From Syntrophobacterales bacterium Delta_02 (GTDB lineage: Bacteria; Desulfobacterota; Syntrophorhabdia; Syntrophorhabdales; Syntrophorhabdaceae): DNA of 64,000 nucleotides. Positions within the stretch are counted from its first letter, which is position 1, and the number at the start of each line of letters is the position of its first letter. Of the stretch, positions 47,673-57,422 are shown in pieces. The notes beneath the pieces are model-generated. The model was not told the origin of the DNA. It saw only the letters and a program-made list of their open reading frames with translations, and did not search any database. The translations under genes were made by a program, and so were the position numbers. The DNA is taken from contig LVAA01000011.1 of NCBI GenBank assembly GCA_001603955.1, forward strand, positions 31,278-95,277. Reading direction: 5' to 3'.

Positions 47673-47675
47673 CGT

Positions 47676-48716
47676 TCATCGTCTCGCCACCAATTTGAGG
47701 TAATGCTTGTAATAATTCCAGATAACATCCGGTTTCAAAGCATACAGGTCGTCAAAATCGATAAATGAACTGATGCATCCCCCGCATCCTATCTCGGGCA
47801 TATTCATGAGGGCTTTCTTGTAGCCAACCTCGTTTCCGTTGAGCCACCTCGTATCCCTCGCAAAAAGATTGCACGGCCCAACCCTTCCGTCCGGAGACAC
47901 GGTGCAGTACAACATACCCCCGTAACGGCATTTCATGGGGGTGTTATTGATGATCGATTCCCGCACCCTGACATAATATCTCTTTGAAAGCATGATGGAC
48001 GGATCGCCTTTCTCTTTCAACCGTATAAGCTGGTTCAGCGTTTCAAGCATGTCCCGGTCCTCGTACTTTGTGTCCATGTACTTTTCGAGGCTCCCGGCAT
48101 GGGACTGCTCTGCATAAAAAACAGGCTGGACAAGCAGCTTTATGTCCAGTGATCTGACGATCTGCAGCACGTCCTTCAACTGCGAATGGTTGTTCTTGGT
48201 AATGACCATGTTCACATAAGCGGGAATGTTCTTTTTCCTGACCAGGTCAAGAGCGTTGATAACTTTCTTGAAATTACCTTTTCCACGCTGCTGGTCGTGA
48301 GTGGCTTCTATCCCGTCGAGGGTCATGTTCACGCTATTGACCCCGGTCATATCCTCAATCCTGTCGGCCACCAGGGAACCGTTCGTTGCGACTGATACGA
48401 ACATTCCCCTCTTCCGTGCATGGGAAACGACTTCCGAGAGATCCTCACGAAGGAGCGGCTCCCCTCCGGTAAGCGAAAACCGTGAGGTGCCGAGTTCGGC
48501 AAACTGGTCTATCATGGATTGTATCTCCGGTGTCGTCATCTCGTATCGTTTGTCTTTATAGATCTCACAATAGACACACCTTTGATTGCACCTGAAGGTG
48601 ATGTTCAACTGAATGGCGTGGGGGAATTTGCTGTGAAAACACCGCGCCCTGATGAGTTTGAAAGCGCCGATCGGTATCCTGGATGTGATCTTTTGAACCG
48701 TTCCCATGAAATCCAT
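47676..48716 (-). CDS. radical SAM/SPASM-type protein
   Basis: QLNITFRCNQRCVYCEIYKDKR (CxxxCxxC); LTGGEPLLREDL; C-terminal Cys in KCRYGGMLYC...GPCNLF...GCGGC. Confidence 0.9.
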   Translation of the reverse strand: MDFMGTVQKITSRIPIGAFKLIRARCFHSKFPHAIQLNITFRCNQRCVYCEIYKDKRYEMTTPEIQSMIDQFAELGTSRFSLTGGEPLLREDLSEVVSHARKRGMFVSVATNGSLVADRIEDMTGVNSVNMTLDGIEATHDQQRGKGNFKKVINALDLVRKKNIPAYVNMVITKNNHSQLKDVLQIVRSLDIKLLVQPVFYAEQSHAGSLEKYMDTKYEDRDMLETLNQLIRLKEKGDPSIMLSKRYYVRVRESIINNTPMKCRYGGMLYCTVSPDGRVGPCNLFARDTRWLNGNEVGYKKALMNMPEIGCGGCISSFIDFDDLYALKPDVIWNYYKHYLKLVARR

Positions 48717-50023
48717 TATCCTTTCGTCCGAAAATACTCGTTTATGACTGATGCCGTACGACGGATATCCTTATCTCTTATGTCTTCGTGGACCTCAATT
48801 ATGATGGCCTCCCTCTTCAATCTTTCCGCGTTGGGAGTGTGTCTGTGATACGGTTTGAAGGCCGGTTCCGAGCTGCAAAGGCAAAGATACGTGGGGGAAG
48901 TGTCTATACCTTCATTGAGAAGGCGCTTTTTGAGGCCCGCGAGTTCCCTGGTGAACACCGGGAATCTCCAATACGCGTTCGTTGCGTTGGCAAGCCTTTT
49001 GGGGACCATGACGTGCGGATTGTCCTTGAGCAGGTCTCTCAGTAAATCACCATTCCTGCTTCGCGCGGCCGTACTCTTCGTCGCTCTCTCAAGGGAGGCC
49101 AGACCGACATAGGCCTGTGCGTCCGTATAATCAAACAGGTAGTTTGACGGAAATTCAGGCACAAGTACATTCTCGAAGTCCTTGAGAAGAACCTTGATGT
49201 TCCCGGAATAGAGACGATAGGTGATCCGCGGGTCGAGTCTTTCAAGCACGAGAATGATGAAATAAGTGAAGTAAGAGAATACGTATTTCGAGAATGCCAT
49301 AGCGTATATGATGTTCTTGACAATATGTGAGGTAAGAATGGCGGGCTTCGCCGGGAGTATGTCCGTCCTTCTCAGCTCTCCGAGTTTTTCCGCAAGACCC
49401 TCGTTGCTGGTGACCACCATGCCTCCGAACAATGAGGAACAAACCTTGAAATTGGTCAGGCTGAAAAAGGCCGCGTCCCCAAACGTCCCCACAGGCTGAC
49501 CTTCAAAACAGCCATCGAAGCATTGAGAACAATCTTCTATCACTATAAGATTATGCTTTCTTGCGGTATCCACTATCCTTCGCACATCAGGAACAAGACC
49601 AAATATGTAGGTGATCAGAAGCACCCTCGACCTCGGAGAGATCGCTTTCTCCAATTCATCCGCATCTATGCAGCACGTATCCAGTTCTATATCCACGAAC
49701 ACCGGTTTGAGACCAGCGCTGTGAACACTGTTCACCATGTCGGCAATGGTCAATGGCGGCATGAGCACCTCGTCACCCTCGCTCAGATCAAGGGCTCTCA
49801 GCATACAGTACAATGCCGTCCTGGCATGGGGAAATATCATTGAATGACGGGCCTTGAAACGCTGCCGGAATGCCTCTTCCAGTTCCCCCGTCCTCTTTCC
49901 GCGCGAAATCTCACCCGATGAGATCATTCTCCACGCCCTGACCAACTCCGAGAACCGGTTCGTCAATTGCAGTTTGTGGATCTTGTTCGGACTTAACCAA
50001 GCTTTCAAAAGGTCAGTGAGCAT
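48716..50023 (-). CDS. DegT/DnrJ/EryC1/StrS-family aminotransferase
   Basis: FPHARTALYCMLRALDLSEGDEVLMPPLTIADMVN; VIEDCSQCFDG; AFFSLTNFKVCSSLFGGMVVT; TAATG junction with downstream rSAM. Confidence 0.87.
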   Translation of the reverse strand: MLTDLLKAWLSPNKIHKLQLTNRFSELVRAWRMISSGEISRGKRTGELEEAFRQRFKARHSMIFPHARTALYCMLRALDLSEGDEVLMPPLTIADMVNSVHSAGLKPVFVDIELDTCCIDADELEKAISPRSRVLLITYIFGLVPDVRRIVDTARKHNLIVIEDCSQCFDGCFEGQPVGTFGDAAFFSLTNFKVCSSLFGGMVVTSNEGLAEKLGELRRTDILPAKPAILTSHIVKNIIYAMAFSKYVFSYFTYFIILVLERLDPRITYRLYSGNIKVLLKDFENVLVPEFPSNYLFDYTDAQAYVGLASLERATKSTAARSRNGDLLRDLLKDNPHVMVPKRLANATNAYWRFPVFTRELAGLKKRLLNEGIDTSPTYLCLCSSEPAFKPYHRHTPNAERLKREAIIIEVHEDIRDKDIRRTASVINEYFRTKG

Positions 50024-50684
50024 GATCTGCCTCCATGCGTTCGGAAGGAATGGCCAGTTTGTTGATGACCCTGTACCAACGTTTCCTTTCATTGGTGTTC
50101 TTTACGTACGGGACAAAACCTACATCGAAATAGGTTTTGATCGCTGCCCTCCGGAAAGTGTCGGTCTTAAGGAATACCTCGTCGATGTGCCGATCTCCTG
50201 CCTCTCTAAGGATATAGAGCAACAGTCGTGAACCTATTCTGCGGCCTCGATGCTCCGGCCTTACCGCAACATGTCCGATCTCGTGTAATCTGTTGGACAA
50301 AGGTTTGTGAAGAACAGACATTCCGGCAATGACGCTCCCTTCCAGGACCAGGAAAATGTCTTTCGCGGGATCGTCCACGGTCGAGAGAATGTCACACTGA
50401 AAACGCTTTTCATCCCAGAACCCAAGATTCCCCACGCTATTGAGCAGCGAAATGCACTCATTGCGCACTTCATCGTTATATCCACGTATGTCCAGGGCAA
50501 TCGGAAAGTTTTGGAAAGAGCGACTTATCTCAGGGCCAGGAATAGAACCCTGATCTTTCAAGCACACGCGCATCTCGAGAAAGTTGAGCCTGAACACTCT
50601 TCTTTTGAGACTTCCAATAACCGCAGAAGTATTCCCAAATCGCAACAGACCGCGAAGCCACTGAAAAAAGTGGATATTCGTCAC
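50013..50684 (-). CDS. GNAT-family N-acetyltransferase
   Basis: IFLVLEGSVIAGMSVLHKPLSNRLHEIGHVAVRPEHRGRRIGSRLLLYILREAGDR. Confidence 0.83.
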   Translation of the reverse strand: MTNIHFFQWLRGLLRFGNTSAVIGSLKRRVFRLNFLEMRVCLKDQGSIPGPEISRSFQNFPIALDIRGYNDEVRNECISLLNSVGNLGFWDEKRFQCDILSTVDDPAKDIFLVLEGSVIAGMSVLHKPLSNRLHEIGHVAVRPEHRGRRIGSRLLLYILREAGDRHIDEVFLKTDTFRRAAIKTYFDVGFVPYVKNTNERKRWYRVINKLAIPSERMEADHAH

Positions 50685-52033
50685 CGACCCCCCAAGGTCT
50701 GCACCACCCCGGCATTTCTCTGCTTCCCGCCGTCATTACTGTGCCATTCCTTCTTGATAACCCCAAAGAGATATCGCGCCACTATTTCGTTCCCTTCGGG
50801 TTTGATATGGACCTGGCTCCAGAACGAATCCCTGCCCAGAAGATTCTTCTCGTTCACATCATGCGTCTTGATCCCGAACCGCTCCAGTCTTTTCGCCTCC
50901 TCCAGCAACGTGTCCATACAGCACTTTTGAAAGTGATACGTCGCTATCCGCCTTTCCTTCCAATCGCTGCCCTTCCCTGTCAGAAATATCATTGGCTGGA
51001 TCACGGAAAGGAACGGTATACCACGCTTTCGCGCCACAGCGTAAGCCTCAAGGGTGGGTTCCGTATAAACAAGCGGCAGGATCTTCTGAAGCACTTCACG
51101 GACAACCGGATCATCTCTGTCGTAAGAATGCATAAGTTTTTCAGCCGTAATCTCAGGAAAGAGTCGGCGCAGATTCTTTTTCACCGCACCCTCTAAACCC
51201 GGCAAGGCTGAGCCATGTCCCCGGGCCTGGACAGTTGCCTGAGATCTCTCAACCTTTCGCAATCTGTACTTGAAAACAGCTCTTACGAGTGGGGACCAGG
51301 AGATCCATCGATGCTTGAGGAGGAAGTTGGCCATCCTGCCAAGTTTCGTCTTCATTTCAAAGGTCTTTAAACTCAGCGGTAATGCGGCTGAGAGAGATGC
51401 GTAAAGATTTATGACGGGAAACGTAACCGGCTCTTTGTTTGTCAGCATGGCGCCATGCGCGCATTCGTTGAACCCATTGTAGAATATGACACCGTCGAGG
51501 AGCGGAGCATAGTAAAGGAATATCTGTGTCACCTGGTACTGGATGTGGCTACCGATGCCCATATTGAGAACCCGGTATTGTTTGCATTTGCCGGTGACTA
51601 GGTGTGTATTGAGAAGCTTCTCGAGTTTGTATGAAAGTCTGAGTTCCTTTCTGGCACAACCCCAGCTCATGGCGGCCGAACCCCCGAGCAGACCGTAGAT
51701 ACACTCACCTTTCTTCTTTGCGTGAGGCAACTCATTCTCTATGAAACCCTCGGAGTTGGCTCTCATCCGGTCCTGGCTGTTGGCGACATAATTTCCCTCG
51801 GCAAAACTGTTATTCGGTGTATATACATAACCAAAATATGGATGAGGAGTGTATATGGGTTTCAGACCTTTTAAATCTCCCGGCATATTCCGGGATGCGG
51901 CAACAATGTCACTTCTCGAAGCCAGTTCGATCCTTCCCATTCGCGAAAGGACATATATGCCAGCCTCTGTGATGATCAGGAAGCTTACCCCAAGCAGCAA
52001 GACGAATAAGGATCTGAAAAGAACCGCCTTCAT
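50681..52033 (-). CDS. Membrane-anchored SGNH/GDSL-hydrolase-like protein (paralogue 1)
   Basis: N-terminal TM; GLLGGSAAMSWG; VLNMGIGSHIQYQ; YNGFNECAHGAMLTN; C-terminal FWSQVHIKPEGNEIVA. Confidence 0.7.
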   Translation of the reverse strand: MKAVLFRSLFVLLLGVSFLIITEAGIYVLSRMGRIELASRSDIVAASRNMPGDLKGLKPIYTPHPYFGYVYTPNNSFAEGNYVANSQDRMRANSEGFIENELPHAKKKGECIYGLLGGSAAMSWGCARKELRLSYKLEKLLNTHLVTGKCKQYRVLNMGIGSHIQYQVTQIFLYYAPLLDGVIFYNGFNECAHGAMLTNKEPVTFPVINLYASLSAALPLSLKTFEMKTKLGRMANFLLKHRWISWSPLVRAVFKYRLRKVERSQATVQARGHGSALPGLEGAVKKNLRRLFPEITAEKLMHSYDRDDPVVREVLQKILPLVYTEPTLEAYAVARKRGIPFLSVIQPMIFLTGKGSDWKERRIATYHFQKCCMDTLLEEAKRLERFGIKTHDVNEKNLLGRDSFWSQVHIKPEGNEIVARYLFGVIKKEWHSNDGGKQRNAGVVQTLGGR

Positions 52034-54696
52034 ACTGTCAGGACCCCACCACTCTTGCTCTTGGACCGCGCCCCCACGATGAGACAGCTCAGGACCCCAA
52101 TCCATGCCATCATCGAGACTACCGAGGCTCGTGCCAATCCGGGTATGGTATATGCAAAACGCACGGTGTGCTCACCACCCTCCACCTCGATGAACCGGGT
52201 CCCCATGTAGCCGCGATAGATCTTCGTTTCCTTGCCGTCAATATAAGCACGCCACCCCCTCTCCCAGGCATCCATCAGGGCTAGGAAAGCATCCTCACTC
52301 GATCTGACTTGAAGAACGATATTTTCCGGATCATCCTTTTTGAAGTCCAGATCATATGCAAGAGGGGAGGAGCCAATTGATCGATCGGGCCCGGCAAAAT
52401 TTATGTCCGAAGTGGTTATCCGGTCTTTGAGGGAACCCCCGTTCTTAAGAGCATCGTTCAGGAAATAGTATTCGTCCACGTAACGGCGCAACCGTGCAAC
52501 GTTCTTCGTCAGAAACGCTCTCGGCGTCGAGGACCCCTCCTCGGCCATTACTTCTCTGTATAGGGTATCATTCTTTTGGTGGGCGAGGATCATTACCGGA
52601 GTGCTCTGATTCCCAAAGATGTCATCCACCCCCAACCGTCTACCTTCAACCTTCTTGTATTCAATAAAGGTGGGGTTCATTTCCGGATGAGCTTTCTTCA
52701 GCAGTTTTCCTTCCTTCTCGTCATAGTCCGGTATGAAGATGGTCCTCATCGTTTTCGAAAGCTCCGTCGCATAAAGCGGCGCCGTATTCAGGGTCTGTGA
52801 GTAGGCCGGCAAGAATTTGTAAAACATGTCATCGCTCGTGCTCACCACAGAATCCTCAACCCTGGCCCGCTTCAAGGGATTCATTTTCTGCTTTGACTTG
52901 TGTACAGCATCGGAATTCCTTTCTGCTTCATATGCCACTTCGTTAGGGCGCCCGGGGAAGTCATCAAGAGGTGTCTCCGCGAAAGGGAATTCCCGGAGAT
53001 AGACCATTTCTTTCCCTGAGGATCCTGGAATACCTCTCTCACCCACGGGCATTAAGAACATCTTCAGCGTCAGGAACGCAAACAAGACGCAGAGGACCTT
53101 GACTGTAACACCGGTAAGGGAAGCGATGCTGCGGGGTCGCCCAAACAGGAACAGTCGATCGCTCCTGGCGCGCAGTCTTGAGATCATCCTGCCCGCACCC
53201 TCTGTCGAGAAAAGTATGGCTTCGAGTATGAGAACGATCTGAAAGGGAATCTCCGCCAGAGTCGCCCTGGGTGCCAGCCAGGGAATGCCGAAGGCTTCGT
53301 AGAGATAAAAGAACCCTGTTTCCCCGATAAGGTGGAAGACTACCAGAACGGCTAACATCCATGCTTTTCCATGGAGCATAAGCCGAACGGCGCCGAAAGG
53401 AATAAGAGCAGCAAAGAGCGGTATCATGAAAAAGAAGTGAGTGTTCTCGTTAATGGGCCATATATGCCAGGAATACTCGGCCACATAGAACCCTGCGAAC
53501 ATAGCCGCAAAAAACGAAAACGCCTCGCCCGGGACCACTCTGCCCCTTATCGCTGAATAAAAGGTGATCAACACCAGTACCGACACCATACCACTCCAGG
53601 ATAGAATGATATCAAGGTTGGCGTAGACAGGATGGGTGTTGGGGGGAACGAACGCCCTCACCGGGTCCATTCCAAGAGCTGATGGCACTGACACCAAAAC
53701 CTTCAACAGTGCCAGTTCAACAGCACCGGCAAGAAGAAACGTCCACATCTTGATGCCGCGACAACGCAGCCCCTTCCCGACATAGTTCAGCAGAATCCAC
53801 AGGGCAATATTAACCACCAATAGGAGTAGAGCCGGCTGATACAGTACACTTACCAATGACCATTTTAGCAACAACCCATCGAAGAACTTGCTCAACTGAA
53901 AACCGCTCGAAACCCTGCAATTCTCGAGCGTGGAAGTGACAAGAAAGGGAAGTTGCCAGGCGGTGAGTGCGAGCACGGCAGCCGTGAGGGCCGCGCCCAC
54001 CGAAGAATACCTGAGAACGGTCTTCCATTTAGGCGTTCTATATAATGCCAATACCATGAAAAGCACGACGATGAAGACGTGAACATACACCGTGAACTCA
54101 AAACGGGAGCCGATAAAAGAGAGAGAAAGGAGGACAGCGCAGAGCGACCATGAGAAGAGTGGACGCCCCTTCTCCTGCAAAGCATTTAAGAGGCAGACAA
54201 TCGCCAGCGGATAAAAGAAAAGGAATGTGGAATGGTTTAAAAGGGCACAGAGGTACCTGTATCCACCGCTAACAATGAAAACCACGGGTACCAGACAAAG
54301 AAATCGGTTATATTTCAGAAGACGCCCCGTAAAGTAAAGAACTGACAGGGACAAAAACGTCCCGATTATGAAAAGGTTGTGAAATATCCCAAGGTTAAGC
54401 TTTGTGAACACCAGGAATGGCGAGAATATTACCGATAGCGGAATATAGTTCCACTGAACCGCGATCTTTCCCAGGAGAGAAAAGGGATTCCATTGCGCGA
54501 TCTCACCGTTCATCAGTCTCTGATGAAAGTACCACCAATGGTCGAAGGTCAAAGTGTAATCGAGCATTCTGTGATCTCGTCCATGGAAGAGTACACACAG
54601 GTACGCCAGATAGAGAAGGAAAAGGGCGATGGGAAGCTCCTTGAGGGTCGCTGTCAGCATTGGCCTTTCTTTTACCTTCAGCATCGATTCGGACAT
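52030..54696 (-). CDS. YfhO-like GT-C membrane protein (subtype B)
   Basis: ~880 aa multi-TM; RDHRMLDYTLTFDHWWYFHQRLMNGEIAQWNPFSLLGKIAVQWNYIPLSVIFSPFLVF; C-terminal ALMDAWERGWRAYIDGKETKIYRGYMGTRFIEVEGGEHTVRFAY. Confidence 0.78.
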   Translation of the reverse strand: MSESMLKVKERPMLTATLKELPIALFLLYLAYLCVLFHGRDHRMLDYTLTFDHWWYFHQRLMNGEIAQWNPFSLLGKIAVQWNYIPLSVIFSPFLVFTKLNLGIFHNLFIIGTFLSLSVLYFTGRLLKYNRFLCLVPVVFIVSGGYRYLCALLNHSTFLFFYPLAIVCLLNALQEKGRPLFSWSLCAVLLSLSFIGSRFEFTVYVHVFIVVLFMVLALYRTPKWKTVLRYSSVGAALTAAVLALTAWQLPFLVTSTLENCRVSSGFQLSKFFDGLLLKWSLVSVLYQPALLLLVVNIALWILLNYVGKGLRCRGIKMWTFLLAGAVELALLKVLVSVPSALGMDPVRAFVPPNTHPVYANLDIILSWSGMVSVLVLITFYSAIRGRVVPGEAFSFFAAMFAGFYVAEYSWHIWPINENTHFFFMIPLFAALIPFGAVRLMLHGKAWMLAVLVVFHLIGETGFFYLYEAFGIPWLAPRATLAEIPFQIVLILEAILFSTEGAGRMISRLRARSDRLFLFGRPRSIASLTGVTVKVLCVLFAFLTLKMFLMPVGERGIPGSSGKEMVYLREFPFAETPLDDFPGRPNEVAYEAERNSDAVHKSKQKMNPLKRARVEDSVVSTSDDMFYKFLPAYSQTLNTAPLYATELSKTMRTIFIPDYDEKEGKLLKKAHPEMNPTFIEYKKVEGRRLGVDDIFGNQSTPVMILAHQKNDTLYREVMAEEGSSTPRAFLTKNVARLRRYVDEYYFLNDALKNGGSLKDRITTSDINFAGPDRSIGSSPLAYDLDFKKDDPENIVLQVRSSEDAFLALMDAWERGWRAYIDGKETKIYRGYMGTRFIEVEGGEHTVRFAYTIPGLARASVVSMMAWIGVLSCLIVGARSKSKSGGVLTV

Positions 54697-54704
54697 GTTC
54701 TGTA

Positions 54705-57347
54705 TCAGACCGCTTCTTTCAGGTGAACGGGGCGTTTCTTGCCTATCATTACCGCAAGACCGATCCCTGCCGACAGCCAGGCAACGATGGAAATGACGGA
54801 AGAGACCAGGAGACCCGGTATCCGGTAACGAAACTCTACGGTATGATCTCCTTTTTCGAGCTCGATAAAACGCGCGCCCATGTAGCCACGATAGATATCC
54901 CGTTCTCTCCTGTCAACGTAGGCCCTCCATCCTCTGCTCCAGATGTCCATGAGGGAGAGGTATGCGCTCCCGTCGGACGTGACGCGAAGTATGACACACT
55001 CCGGTTCGTCCCGCTCGAATACCAGATTATAATTCAACGGCCCGTCGTTGCCCGCCCAGGCTTCGTCGCGAAACCGACTGTCAGATGTCGTGATCGCATC
55101 CGTGAGGCGCCCGCTGTCCTTTATTACTCTCTTCAAGTAATCATATTCATCCGCTTCGTTTTTCAGCTTAACCACCCGGCGCGTCAGGAATGCACGGGGA
55201 GTGCCTGAGTTCTCCTCCGCCATGATCTCCCTGTACACCGGGTCATTCCCCTGATGAGGCAGGATCATCACGGCATTAAGGTAATCAAAGACATTGTCGA
55301 TTCCCTTTGCCCTGGCTTGTTCATGCTTATATCCTATAAAGACCGGATTCATCTCCGGATGCGGTTTCTTTGCCAGAACCGGTTCGGCGCCTCTTGTGCT
55401 TTCGCTGAATATGACGGACATGGCCTTGGGTATCTCACTGGAGTATACCGGGGCGGTGTTAAGGGTGCGCGAGTAGGCAGGCATGAACTTATAATACATG
55501 GCTGAACCCCAACTGACGATATCATCGTTTATCCGCACCCTGTTCCAGGGGTTGACGGCGGCGCGATACGCCCGAACAGCGTCGGCATTTCTCTGGGCCT
55601 CATGAAGGCTCATATTGATCGATGCGTGATTGTTCTCTACGGGTGTCTCCGAGAAAGGAAACTCCTCGAGATAAACCCTCTCTGTACCTTCTCCCGCCGA
55701 TAACACCACCTTCTGACCAACGGGCATCAAGAACATTCTGATGGACAAGAATGCAATGAGGACGCATGCGGCGCTCACCGCGCCGCCGGCATACGCCCTG
55801 ATCTTATCCCTCTTCGCCGAACCGAAGCGGACCCTTTCCGACACCAACCTCAATATGCCTTCTTTCAGCAGCAGTGCACCCTCCAGCATCAGAACGATCT
55901 GGAACGGCAATTCCGCCAACGCAGCCCGAGGCGCCAGCCAGGGGATACCTCCCACCTCGTACAGGTAGAATAGGCCTGTTTCACCCACAAAATGGAAAAC
56001 GACCAGAACCACAAGCATCCAGGATCGATTTCGCATCATCAGACGGACCGCCCCAAAAACGATCAAGGGTGCGAACAGGGGTATCGCGAAGAAGAAATGC
56101 ATGTTGATGTTGATAGGCCATATGTGCCAGGAATATTCCGCAACATAGAAGCCGGCAAAGAGAGCAATGCAGAATGTCAGCATCTTCTTCACTGTCATCT
56201 TTCTTTCCACAAGGAGATACACGATGGTCAGGATCAGGATGCTCATGACCCCGTACCATGAGAAGATGAGGTCGAAATTGTTGAAGACCGGATGCGTATT
56301 GGGCGTGAAGAAAGCTCTTGTTTGCTCCAATCCGGCCCATCCTCGAAACAATGTGAGGAGTTTCAATAAGACTATCTGGGCGAACACTAAGGGAAAGATC
56401 GTCCAGGAATTGACGAATCGGTACCTCATCCCCGACAGCCTCTTCCAGTAATAGAAAACACCGGCAGCACAGAGATTGAGTACGAGCATAACAAGGACCG
56501 CCTGCTGTGCAACGCTCCTGATCGTCCACTTGAGTAACGACATATCAAGGAATCGCATCAGTTGAATACCATTCGATATTCTGGAACTCTCAGCGGTGGA
56601 AGCCATAAGGAAAGACAATTGCCATGCAGACAAGAGCAGCGATCCTATAATCACCGAAACACCCGCGATGACGATCCTCATCCTGTCCTTCGCATCCTTC
56701 TGCCGACAGGCCAGTACAACAAAGACGATCAGGAGAAAGGTGGAGCAGTACACCATATTCTCCAACCTGGCAGAGGTAAAGGCAAATCCCAGCAATATTA
56801 TGCAGCCCAGCCAGTTCGCCGCGGCCTTGCGTCCAGCACTCTTGACGGCGTTCAGCAGACAAACAATGGATAGCGGATAGAAAAAGAGAAGGTTGGCGTA
56901 AAGCGACCGGGAAACCCAGTACCTGTAACCGCTTGTTGCCAGGATGACAAGCGGCAGAAGGGATATAAAACGGTTGTACCCAAGCAGCCTTCCGACGAGA
57001 TAAACGACAGACAGGGATAAGAACGTGCCCACAACAGACAGGAGATGAAATACGTCAAGGGTCAGGTCCGAAAAAACCAGGAAGGGAGAGAACAGGACGG
57101 AAAGTGGTATGCAGTTCCATTGTACAGCAATTTTCCCCAATAGCGTGAAGGGATCCCATTGTGCGAGAACGCCTTGACTCAGCCTGTGGTGAAAATACCA
57201 CCACTGGTCAAACGTGATTGCCTGATCCAGCATCTTGTGGTCCCTGTTGTGGAAGACAACACAGAGATAGGCAAGATACAGAAAAAATGCAAGCACCGGG
57301 ACTTCCCTGAGACTTTTAGAAAAAAAAGATTTGAGGCTGTCTGTCAT
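54705..57347 (-). CDS. YfhO-like GT-C membrane protein (subtype B, tandem paralogue)
   Basis: RDHKMLDQAITFDQWWYFHHRLSQGVLAQWDPFTLLGKIAVQWNCIPLSVLFSPFLVF; C-terminal LMDIWSRGWRAYVDRRERDIYRGYMGARFIELEKGDHTVEFRY. Confidence 0.78.
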   Translation of the reverse strand: MTDSLKSFFSKSLREVPVLAFFLYLAYLCVVFHNRDHKMLDQAITFDQWWYFHHRLSQGVLAQWDPFTLLGKIAVQWNCIPLSVLFSPFLVFSDLTLDVFHLLSVVGTFLSLSVVYLVGRLLGYNRFISLLPLVILATSGYRYWVSRSLYANLLFFYPLSIVCLLNAVKSAGRKAAANWLGCIILLGFAFTSARLENMVYCSTFLLIVFVVLACRQKDAKDRMRIVIAGVSVIIGSLLLSAWQLSFLMASTAESSRISNGIQLMRFLDMSLLKWTIRSVAQQAVLVMLVLNLCAAGVFYYWKRLSGMRYRFVNSWTIFPLVFAQIVLLKLLTLFRGWAGLEQTRAFFTPNTHPVFNNFDLIFSWYGVMSILILTIVYLLVERKMTVKKMLTFCIALFAGFYVAEYSWHIWPININMHFFFAIPLFAPLIVFGAVRLMMRNRSWMLVVLVVFHFVGETGLFYLYEVGGIPWLAPRAALAELPFQIVLMLEGALLLKEGILRLVSERVRFGSAKRDKIRAYAGGAVSAACVLIAFLSIRMFLMPVGQKVVLSAGEGTERVYLEEFPFSETPVENNHASINMSLHEAQRNADAVRAYRAAVNPWNRVRINDDIVSWGSAMYYKFMPAYSRTLNTAPVYSSEIPKAMSVIFSESTRGAEPVLAKKPHPEMNPVFIGYKHEQARAKGIDNVFDYLNAVMILPHQGNDPVYREIMAEENSGTPRAFLTRRVVKLKNEADEYDYLKRVIKDSGRLTDAITTSDSRFRDEAWAGNDGPLNYNLVFERDEPECVILRVTSDGSAYLSLMDIWSRGWRAYVDRRERDIYRGYMGARFIELEKGDHTVEFRYRIPGLLVSSVISIVAWLSAGIGLAVMIGKKRPVHLKEAV

Positions 57348-57422
57348 CCCTTCTCTACCAAACGCCGATTTGAGGAAATCGCAAAAGTCAATGCCTATCA
57401 GAACAAGACACCTAGAACGTGC

